Positions 57,236-64,000 of a stretch of 64,000 nt of DNA are shown here, piece after piece. The stretch is from positions 620,001 through 684,000 of the forward strand of contig NZ_CP022412.2 in NCBI RefSeq assembly GCF_002222615.2, written 5' to 3'. Numbering within the stretch: the stretch's first letter is position 1; every line of letters begins with the position of its first letter. A program made the position numbers and the translations under genes. The notes under the pieces were generated by a model. The model had not been told where the DNA came from and did no database searches. It was given only the letters and a program-made list of their open reading frames with translations. This DNA is from Bacteroides caccae (lineage in GTDB: Bacteria; Bacteroidota; Bacteroidia; Bacteroidales; Bacteroidaceae).

Positions 57236-60200
57236 TTATCTATAAATCATTTTACCTTGTGGATTATTTTTTATAATTGCTCTAAATGAAACACTAGGAA
57301 TAACGGGTCTAGAGGTAGAAATAGTAGCAATAAAAGATGATTCTCCTAAATAATGGCTACTTGGAATCCTATGCCTAGTACTCTTTTGAGTAAAAGTTAT
57401 TATACCGGCTGCTTCCAAAGATTTTTGTACCACTGTGGAGCAATTATTTCCTAAAAAATCATATGACTCATTCTTACTAATACTTATAAAGGTATCCCTT
57501 ATAATATCATCTTGCTCTTTCGATGTCGGAATCATATAGCCTTCAGAAAAACCATACGTATTTATAGACATATCATCAGAAGCACCATAGGAATTATATG
57601 GACTATTTAAAAATTCTTGAGGACTATCAAATTCTCCCACTGCTATGTCGTTAAATTTTCGCCCTCCAGAAAACTCACCAGAGACATAAACATTATCTCC
57701 ATTCACTGAAAAATATTGCCATTCACCTGCATCATTTTGAATCAAAATAGCCATATGTTGTTTCCTTATATAACCATAATTTAAAACTGTAATACTATCT
57801 CCATTCACATCAATATTATTCACCGGATTATTTGCGCCATATTGATAAGGTGATAAAGAAACATACTTCTCTGAAAATCTATCAGTTTTCATAAATCTCC
57901 CTAATGCAGCATCATACATCCTCGCTCCATAATCATACCAGTCCAACCCACCTTTACGATCCAACTCCTTGCCATTATACTTATAAGGCTGAGCATCTCC
58001 GGTAGAAGAAAACACACCTCCAAACGGATAATAATGATTCACTTCCTCAACCGTTCCCTCCTCATCTACAACCACACGATTATTACCCTGATGATCTTTC
58101 AAATAATAATGATACTTACCGTCAGTAAGGGACACATAACCGACTTCTGTCAATAGAATCTGAGGTACTCCATTTTCATAGACCACATTGCCGCAGTAAT
58201 CCGTTGTAACACTGTCTCCTTCCAGAACGTGCACGGTACGGAGTTTCCTGCCCGCAGCATCATAAAGATAAGATATACTGTCACCATTCGCAAACATTAC
58301 ACGACTAGGCAAATTTAAACAATTATACTGAATAGCAGTTATATTTTTGTTTAAATCTTTAGTCAGGTTGCCGTTTTCATCATATTCATATTCTGTGGGC
58401 AAATCAATGCCGTCCTTGAACTCGAAGCCGTTATTGAAGGCAGGGGTGGTTGAACGGTCTGTCACCTTCTTTAACCGGTTACCGGCATAACTCAAAGAAA
58501 GATCATCAATCACATCATAACCCGTCGCTGAAGTCTGCCCGTAGCGCTTCAGACCCAAGATATTACCCATTTTATCATAGCCCGTCACCTGCTCATTAAA
58601 ACGGTTGGTATTTACAGAAAAGCTCGGCCCTTCACCATATTCCGCATCAGTCAGGCGACCCAGACGGTCATAACTGAATTTATAACCGCGGGGAGTGGCC
58701 CCGGCTCCACTTTTCCAAGTCATACTGCTGATATTACCATTATAACAAGGGACTCCCAAACCGTCGGTATAATGCAAAGACTGGCTAAACTTACCGCCTT
58801 CAATACCGGTCAGCCAGTTACGGATATTGTAGGCATAGTCTGTTGCATAAATACCGTTATCCAGTTTGTCTGTCTGCAATCGGCCCAACTCGTCATAAGC
58901 GTGTTCCAAAAGCAAGACGGAAGGATTGTTATCGTATTGGTGGCTCACTCGTGTCAGGCGTGACGAATGGTCATAAGTATAGGTATAACGTTCCGTCAAT
59001 GAATACCCGGAACTATCCGTATGGGTGTGAAGGACGGACAGAGGACGTCCTTGAAAGGAGTACTCAGTGGCGTATGTATCCATGCCTCCATTGACACGGC
59101 TTGACAGGCTTTTCACTATCCGCTTATTGATGTCATAATAGTCCGCAGAATAAATGAATCCCGAAGAGCCATGCGTACAAAGTATGCTACCCGTAAGATT
59201 ACCGGTCGCACTCACAGTTCCTTCCGGAAAATTATATGCAGAAAAGCCGTTTCGTGTTCTAAAATCATACGTATCATAGTAGTTCACCACATATACACAA
59301 GGATCAACCAGATCAAAAGAGCTCTGATAACCACTGTACGCCAGGCCGGTGTCGCCTTCCATAAGAGTACCTAAAACAACTGTCTCACCGGCAGTCCGAA
59401 CATGTTTATCGCTGTTGCTACATTCGCCCTCCACAACGACACGCCCATAGACATCATAAACAAAGAATGACCAAAGAGAATCATTACGCTGACAGCCATC
59501 CTGAGAGAAAACCAAACGGTGTGCCGCGTCATAAACCAGGTAAGAAGGGGCGCAACCGGGAAGCTTCTTATAAACAAGACGATCCAGATAGTCATAACGA
59601 TATATGTAAGCATAAAGATCCAGATCCGGATGATCCTGGTAACCCGGAGGAAGCACAAACACCAGATTGCCATACTCATCGTAGACAAAATAAGTATCAA
59701 AAAATGTATCACCATCCAGAATGCGTGAAAGGACCAACTGATTTTCACTATTATAAAATTCCCAATGCATGTTGCCATCTTCGTCCTCGCTGCGTATGCC
59801 GCGAAGGCTACCGTCTGCATAGGGACTATCGCTCTCTACCAGCTCGCCGCCGTCGGATACCAGATAACGCTTGCAACGTTGGACGGGTATACTCTCAAGA
59901 TTACAGCTATATTTTTTGGATACGGCTTTACCGGTCCATTCATCACCAACACCAAACTCTTTTAACAGTAAACTACGGTGGGAAGCCTCATACGCGAAAC
60001 GTGAACAGACGTTGCTGTGCCCGTAATACTCCTGTGCCGACTTTAATATTTGCTTATAGTTCCCGGAAGCCCCTTCCGACAACACAGGAACCGGAAGAGT
60101 ACGGGACTGTAAATTTCCCAATGAGTTATACTCATAACTTTCAGTCAGGTCTTTGCCCTGCGGGGTTATTCCGACGTGTATCTTCTGAGAAACACCGCCA

Positions 60201-60400
60201 AAACCATCCCCATAGGACACATCAGTCAGGGAGCGCACACCGTTCGTTTTCAACAGCGAGGCTGCTCCCGTATATTTGTCAAGCGGAGTTACCGTAAGTA
60301 TGCCATAACGGTCACTCATGTTCACAGTCTTCCTCTGAGCGCAAAGAAGACCGGAGCTTGCACTTATCAATACAAGAACAATGATTCTTTTTATATTCAT
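57236..60400 (-). CDS. DUF6443/RHS-repeat toxin-like protein with permuted papain-like tip
   Basis: The start was set at ATG 60400 (MNIKRIIVLVLISASSGLLC), which has AAAGGAAAAATT before it and gives a signal peptide; ATG 60430 overlaps the upstream stop (ATGA) and is the alternative. The product has 1054 residues. A DUF6443-like N-terminus (~25-240), many YD repeats (FVYDEYGNLVFVLP, YAYNIRNWLTGI, YDRLGRLTDAEYG) and the RHS core (DHQGNNRVVVDEEG, YDYGARMYDAALGRFMKTD) lead to the NNIDVNGDSI junction. The last ~185 residues form a separate tip with KQHMAILIQ and NNCSTVVQKSLEAAG, the His-then-Cys order of circularly permuted NlpC/P60 or LRAT-like domains. Confidence 0.85.
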   Translation of the reverse strand: MNIKRIIVLVLISASSGLLCAQRKTVNMSDRYGILTVTPLDKYTGAASLLKTNGVRSLTDVSYGDGFGGVSQKIHVGITPQGKDLTESYEYNSLGNLQSRTLPVPVLSEGASGNYKQILKSAQEYYGHSNVCSRFAYEASHRSLLLKEFGVGDEWTGKAVSKKYSCNLESIPVQRCKRYLVSDGGELVESDSPYADGSLRGIRSEDEDGNMHWEFYNSENQLVLSRILDGDTFFDTYFVYDEYGNLVFVLPPGYQDHPDLDLYAYIYRYDYLDRLVYKKLPGCAPSYLVYDAAHRLVFSQDGCQRNDSLWSFFVYDVYGRVVVEGECSNSDKHVRTAGETVVLGTLMEGDTGLAYSGYQSSFDLVDPCVYVVNYYDTYDFRTRNGFSAYNFPEGTVSATGNLTGSILCTHGSSGFIYSADYYDINKRIVKSLSSRVNGGMDTYATEYSFQGRPLSVLHTHTDSSGYSLTERYTYTYDHSSRLTRVSHQYDNNPSVLLLEHAYDELGRLQTDKLDNGIYATDYAYNIRNWLTGIEGGKFSQSLHYTDGLGVPCYNGNISSMTWKSGAGATPRGYKFSYDRLGRLTDAEYGEGPSFSVNTNRFNEQVTGYDKMGNILGLKRYGQTSATGYDVIDDLSLSYAGNRLKKVTDRSTTPAFNNGFEFKDGIDLPTEYEYDENGNLTKDLNKNITAIQYNCLNLPSRVMFANGDSISYLYDAAGRKLRTVHVLEGDSVTTDYCGNVVYENGVPQILLTEVGYVSLTDGKYHYYLKDHQGNNRVVVDEEGTVEEVNHYYPFGGVFSSTGDAQPYKYNGKELDRKGGLDWYDYGARMYDAALGRFMKTDRFSEKYVSLSPYQYGANNPVNNIDVNGDSITVLNYGYIRKQHMAILIQNDAGEWQYFSVNGDNVYVSGEFSGGRKFNDIAVGEFDSPQEFLNSPYNSYGASDDMSINTYGFSEGYMIPTSKEQDDIIRDTFISISKNESYDFLGNNCSTVVQKSLEAAGIITFTQKSTRHRIPSSHYLGESSFIATISTSRPVIPSVSFRAIIKNNPQGKMIYR
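57791..58468 (-). repeat. Duplicated RHS-core segment, copy 2 (of 55686-56367)
   Basis: The copy inside the intact RHS gene. See 55686-56367; the tip switches at 57791. This repeat could let the metzincin tip recombine onto the full-length RHS gene. Confidence 0.8.
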
Positions 60401-60426
60401 AATTTTTCCTTTTAACAGTTTCTTAT

Positions 60427-63279
60427 TCATTTCTTATACTCATTATACTCCAGCACAGCGCCGTCCTTATCACGGATTTCCGTCAGTCTCCCGAAGCCGT
60501 CATAGCTGTATGTAGTTACATTCCCGTTAGGTTCATTCATATAGACAACTCCCCGTTGCGGAGCATATCTATAAACGGTCACCCGGCAAGGGGCGGGGAA
60601 AGCATTACGCAACGGAAGCAATACATTTTCAAGGGCACTGCCGTCAAGGTTTTGAAGAGACTCCACACTCACGCGCAGCCCGGAAACGACTTCCTGATAT
60701 GACGCCCCTTCCACAATAGCCACCGGACGACTGTAGTTGTATCCCCAGAGCAATGCGACCACAGGAGCATCCGCACGGCGGATCTCACAAACATTGCCAT
60801 AAGCATCGTGTACAGGATAAGATTCACTCATTGAAAAGAGCCCCTCATGCTTCCAGACGCTCACCTCGTCCAGCAAGGCCGAACCGGAGCCGGGATCCAG
60901 AGTATAGTCGAAACTGGTAAAGGAATCATCCATATAGCCTTCAGGACCTTCCACAGATTCTCCTATATGGGCAGGTCTCAATATATCATTGGCAGCCGTC
61001 ATCGCCCTTCCAACGGCATCATTAACATGATATGGATAAGTATAATCACATTTCTTTTTCTTTCCATCGCTATACTTATAAATCTCCCTCACCGGAAGCC
61101 CGGATCGTATATCCCAGTCCGTAGAGCCATAAGTCCGGACAACCGTATCACTGACCAACTTACCAGCATAATAATCCGTATTCACAGTGAGCTGGTTTTC
61201 CACACGCGTATTCCCCCTGCCAATGCTATACCTGTACTCACGATAATAAAGGTCATCGTCCGTTTCCACACCGGACTGTTCTGCAACAACCAGATTGGCA
61301 CGCCGCACTTCACGTCCCGCCACCACAGGAGTATTATTGTTCAAAGATATTTCAGTATATGTATGCTCCTCATCATGCACAGGCTGCTCCGTATCTACAT
61401 CATAATCCGTTCTCCTGACCAGTTTGCCCTTCTTATAATGGGACACCTCATCATGCACCATACCATTTATTATACTTGGAAAATAGAAATTCGTATTGTA
61501 TTCATAGTCTTCACGAGATACCGTTTTTCCATAATCATCTTTCTCCACAACACTCACATTAGGATATAGGACAGAGACTCCCGCTGCAGCACCGGCATCG
61601 GCCACCGGCAGGGATGAATACAAACGATAACGCATGCTGGTACGAGAGTAGGTACGCAAATAAAGTTTCTCCATCTCATCGACAAAAGTCACTTGAGGAG
61701 CATAACCTGTCGGAATACCGTCTTTCTCATACAAGAAACGACGTTCATTCTTCAGCGTACCTTCCACATCACGGCATTGGATAGAATAAATTCGCAAACC
61801 ACCGGCATAAGATGAAATTGCATTCCCATATTCATCTGTATCGGGATATGTATTGAGCTCATACACTAATTCCTCTCTTGCACCTGTCGGATATTTAATA
61901 GACTGCAACGAATAAACCTGGGCGAATAAAATGTCCGGTGTACGGTCCGCACCTCCAATATAAGCATAACATACACCCCGGTCGCCATCGTAAGGCATTC
62001 CAAACTCCACCAATTGTCTTTCTACAAGATCGGTATTACCGGTCCGTCCGTTATAATATCCGAATTTATCCACTGCTTTGGTCTGCGTCGGTGAATAGTC
62101 ATCCACGTAGTCATTATATGACATTGTATAACTACGGCTTTGATTATTGACCAGTTCTGTAAAATTGACCTCAGTAAGCAGGCTGCGTCCCATGAACCGC
62201 AGTTGCTTATAATTCAATGTGACACGTTGGATTTCCGCCCCATTTTCATAAATATGCACGGTTTTCAGAAGAGAAGAGGAATAATCAAAAACGACTTTTC
62301 CATTAGCGTACGTGATTTCTTTGGGATATTTTGCATCAACCGAATTGTAAGGCCGGTTATCATACTGGCCAACGTTTTCGACCGTAAAATCGGCCCAAAG
62401 AGAATCATTATGCAAAGCATACCCGTTCATCCGGAAAAACTTCAGTTTTCCATCCACTCCCTGCCAATATCCGTTACGGTAACTTTCACCCATATCCTCC
62501 ACTGCATAATAGTCATAACTATCTGCATAAGTGAGCTTCTGTGTGACATACGAAAAAGAAAGCCTGTCCTGTTTCAGACTGGTGACATCCGTTAGTTTCC
62601 AGCCTGTAATCTTTCCCGTATTAGAGTATTCGGCTTCCTTAAAACGGTAAATATTACCGGAACCGTCCGTCACCTGAAATCCCGAACGTATGTCTGACGT
62701 TTCCACCTTATCAGAAGTCAACGGTAAATAAACCGGTATATGCGAGCCGCTTTCCGAGGATTTCTCAGGACGCCGGAACACGAAATTCCCCTGAGCATCA
62801 AATGTACTATAAAAAAACACATCCGGTTGTTCGTGCGCCATACCTTCGGTCATCTTATGCATATAAGAAGTGTCCCAACTGCCAAAGTCCGGGTTATAGA
62901 TCAAATACCCTTCTTCATCAGGATTTCCTTGAATACTCCGGGTTACGGTGGGACCGAAATCCACGTTCCAGCCCAAGCCTGCCACGCCGTTTCCCGCACT
63001 GACCTTGATGCCTCCGCTGTCATATTGCAATCGTAAAGGCAGCGTGAAATCTCTTGTACGTATCTCATATATCGGGATACTAAGTTCAACTTTGCCTGTA
63101 TTATAATTAACAGGACACATAATATGCTTCATCAACTCCTCCGATACCGGAGACACAGGAACATAATTATATTTGTATTTTCCTTCCGTATCAGCCAAAG
63201 CCGGCGAGGTGCCCTGGCTATATACGCTGCCCACACAAGTGAGCAGCGCAATTATTAAAATAATAGTCTTATTATTCAT
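60427..63279 (-). CDS. Secreted YD-repeat (RHS-like) protein, companion of the RHS toxin gene
   Basis: The 950-residue product has a signal peptide (1-21, TCVGSVYSQ). The N-terminal region VNYNTGKVELSIPIYEIRTRDFTLPLRLQYDSGGIKVSAG...GLGWNVDFGPTVTRSIQG is like the SpvB/TcdB-type start of Bacteroidetes YD-repeat proteins. The rest is beta-rich and ends with a YD repeat (TTYSYDGFGRLTEIRDKDGAVLEYNEYKK). It has no toxin tip. Its stop overlaps the alternative start of the RHS gene (ATGA), so the two are coupled. It may form part of the shell or surface attachment for the RHS partner, as TcB and TcC do together, but this is inference. Confidence 0.75.
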   Translation of the reverse strand: MNNKTIILIIALLTCVGSVYSQGTSPALADTEGKYKYNYVPVSPVSEELMKHIMCPVNYNTGKVELSIPIYEIRTRDFTLPLRLQYDSGGIKVSAGNGVAGLGWNVDFGPTVTRSIQGNPDEEGYLIYNPDFGSWDTSYMHKMTEGMAHEQPDVFFYSTFDAQGNFVFRRPEKSSESGSHIPVYLPLTSDKVETSDIRSGFQVTDGSGNIYRFKEAEYSNTGKITGWKLTDVTSLKQDRLSFSYVTQKLTYADSYDYYAVEDMGESYRNGYWQGVDGKLKFFRMNGYALHNDSLWADFTVENVGQYDNRPYNSVDAKYPKEITYANGKVVFDYSSSLLKTVHIYENGAEIQRVTLNYKQLRFMGRSLLTEVNFTELVNNQSRSYTMSYNDYVDDYSPTQTKAVDKFGYYNGRTGNTDLVERQLVEFGMPYDGDRGVCYAYIGGADRTPDILFAQVYSLQSIKYPTGAREELVYELNTYPDTDEYGNAISSYAGGLRIYSIQCRDVEGTLKNERRFLYEKDGIPTGYAPQVTFVDEMEKLYLRTYSRTSMRYRLYSSLPVADAGAAAGVSVLYPNVSVVEKDDYGKTVSREDYEYNTNFYFPSIINGMVHDEVSHYKKGKLVRRTDYDVDTEQPVHDEEHTYTEISLNNNTPVVAGREVRRANLVVAEQSGVETDDDLYYREYRYSIGRGNTRVENQLTVNTDYYAGKLVSDTVVRTYGSTDWDIRSGLPVREIYKYSDGKKKKCDYTYPYHVNDAVGRAMTAANDILRPAHIGESVEGPEGYMDDSFTSFDYTLDPGSGSALLDEVSVWKHEGLFSMSESYPVHDAYGNVCEIRRADAPVVALLWGYNYSRPVAIVEGASYQEVVSGLRVSVESLQNLDGSALENVLLPLRNAFPAPCRVTVYRYAPQRGVVYMNEPNGNVTTYSYDGFGRLTEIRDKDGAVLEYNEYKK

Positions 63280-63328
63280 TTTAGATAACAGTCATCTGGT
63301 TTTTATAAAAAAATATTAATCCCTCTCA

Positions 63329-63430
63329 TTACAGATTCATCGCATTAGCGCCCAAAACGCCTGCCAAAGCCGAAGCCACTGCGATAACCACCTTCAGGAT
63401 CATATCCCATACTGATTTCTTCATTGCCAT
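63329..63430 (-). CDS. Smalltalk family peptide (33 residues)
   Basis: The short frame starts MAMKKSVWDMILKVVIAVAS and ends ALAGVLGANAMNL, preceded by a strong GGAGG 7 bases before the ATG. It has one membrane helix (MILKVVIAVASALAGVLGAN) with a basic start. It matches the Bacteroides 'smalltalk protein' family, known mainly from its position next to HU-like genes; its function is unknown. Here it sits between the HU-like gene and the YD-repeat protein, on the same strand. Confidence 0.8.
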   Translation of the reverse strand: MAMKKSVWDMILKVVIAVASALAGVLGANAMNL

Positions 63431-63668
63431 AATTTACCTCCTTTCCGTGTCTTTAAATACTTGTGTTACTCTGTGTTCTTTCAGCCCGTCTTCATGACAG
63501 ATACCTATCGGGGAGAGTGTACAATCCTCCCTCGTGGCGCTGCAATGCACCACGAACAAATTGACAGTTCGCATAATCAGTGAATAATTTACAGTTCAGT
63601 TAAGCACCTGCCGTTCAGCAGAATACTTCGTTTAGTTTAGTCGTTTGAATCTGTGTTGTGCCGGAGAA
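63431..63668. other. Intergenic space between HU-like gene and smalltalk gene
   Basis: No gene is seen. A short hairpin, TCGTGG with CCACGA (near 63533-63558), and A/T-rich flanks are present. No promoter consensus for the minus strand is convincing, so smalltalk may be read from the HU-like transcript. Confidence 0.4.
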
Positions 63669-64000
63669 TCACACTGACGGATCCGGTGTCACCCCACCGC
63701 CGGAACCGCCGCCTTCGGGCTTGCCACCCTCTCCTTCACCGGAAGCAGAGGTATCGGCACGGTCGAAACGGACACACCGGGCGCCTGTCACTAGCGAACG
63801 GGTGGCCATAGTGCCATCCAAATGACGGGTGGAACAGGGAAGAAAGCGAACTGTCAGTGAAGCTTGGGCGGCAGACACGTCGTCCACAGTTTTCACACCT
63901 TTACCGTTCGACTTCATCACCAGACGGAAAGTTCCGAAACCGTCAAGCGTCACACTCTCCGAGGATTGAAGATGCTGGCTGACTACCGTCACCAGGTTGT
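63669..64000 (-). CDS. HU-family DNA-binding protein, Bacteroides type (5' truncated)
   Basis: The C-terminal part of an HU/IHF-like protein, cut by the window edge; the frame is open beyond position 63992, so the GTG there is not the true start. It has the ESVTLDGFGTFRLVM segment of the HU arm region and the RFLPCS part, followed by a variable glycine-rich tail (GEGEGGKPEGGGSGGG) ending TPDPSV. This extended tail is typical of the Bacteroides-specific group that is encoded near capsule or mobile loci. It binds DNA without strict specificity; its role here is not known. Confidence 0.8.
   Translation of the reverse strand, partial: NLVTVVSQHLQSSESVTLDGFGTFRLVMKSNGKGVKTVDDVSAAQASLTVRFLPCSTRHLDGTMATRSLVTGARCVRFDRADTSASGEGEGGKPEGGGSGGGVTPDPSV

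Noticed and set aside
59467..60297. Long plus-strand open frame (276 codons) across the RHS gene
   Set aside because: It is antisense to a well-supported RHS coding region, rich in Arg/His/Pro with no domain pattern, and has no ribosome-binding site; it follows from the codon use of the real gene.
60847..61569. Plus-strand open frame (240 codons) within the YD-repeat gene
   Set aside because: Antisense to a convincing secreted YD-repeat protein; the composition is that of a reverse-complement frame.

Overview
The window looks like a chromosomal segment of a gut Bacteroides (Bacteroidota). The reasons are SusC/SusD pairs, a hybrid two-component sensor (HTCS), lipoproteins with the signal-plus-Cys pattern, promoters of the type TTTG-N20-TAnnTTTG, a 33-residue 'smalltalk' peptide beside an HU-like gene, and a 2-oxoglutarate:ferredoxin oxidoreductase. 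No rRNA, tRNA, CRISPR array or intact transposase was seen.

Positions 1-18071 are mostly core genome. A truncated korA and korB end at a strong terminator. An orphan secreted carbohydrate-active-like protein (2279-4666) follows, with the last ~45 codons of a SusD gene still readable just upstream of it, so this is a decayed polysaccharide utilization locus (PUL). Next come a minus-strand housekeeping operon (aroQ, pyk, O-methyltransferase, rbfA, LolC/E-like permease) and the divergent xerD; the two are fired by back-to-back promoters. After them are a TPR/OmpA-like lipoprotein, a membrane-bound TPR-HTH regulator, a beta-propeller protein, a thioredoxin-fold lipoprotein without redox cysteines, and a ComM-type ATPase. 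A 650-bp convergent intergenic region (18072-18725) holds three 13-bp palindromic sites at exact 22-bp spacing, a terminator and a REP-like hairpin.

Positions 18726-52202 are one large minus-strand PUL. Its HTCS (48186-52202) is followed by operon A (SusC, SusD, DUF5000-type and DUF4998-type lipoproteins), a terminator, and operon B (GH2, GH105, SusC, SusD, DUF2264, metallophosphoesterase, S1 sulfatase, GH88, GH43-GH106 fusion, GH127/146-type, and an unrecognised 679-residue secreted protein). Both operon promoters carry the same set of sequence blocks at the same spacing, and a related block lies upstream of the HTCS gene, which points to one regulon. The enzyme set suggests a sulfated glycan rich in uronic acid, rhamnose and pentose. 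GH88 and GH105 normally act after a polysaccharide lyase, yet no known lyase family is recognisable, so an unknown member may supply that step.

Positions 52302-54362 encode a fused ADP-forming acyl-CoA synthetase. Positions 54552-63279 are a YD/RHS-repeat toxin-like locus: a 950-residue YD-repeat protein, a 1054-residue RHS protein tipped by a probable permuted papain-like domain, and a small membrane protein as candidate immunity. Downstream are a displaced RHS core with a metzincin-like tip (frameshifted at its 5' end), its candidate partner, a lone 68-residue protein, and a third, almost erased RHS core. The window ends with the smalltalk peptide and a truncated HU-like DNA-binding protein.
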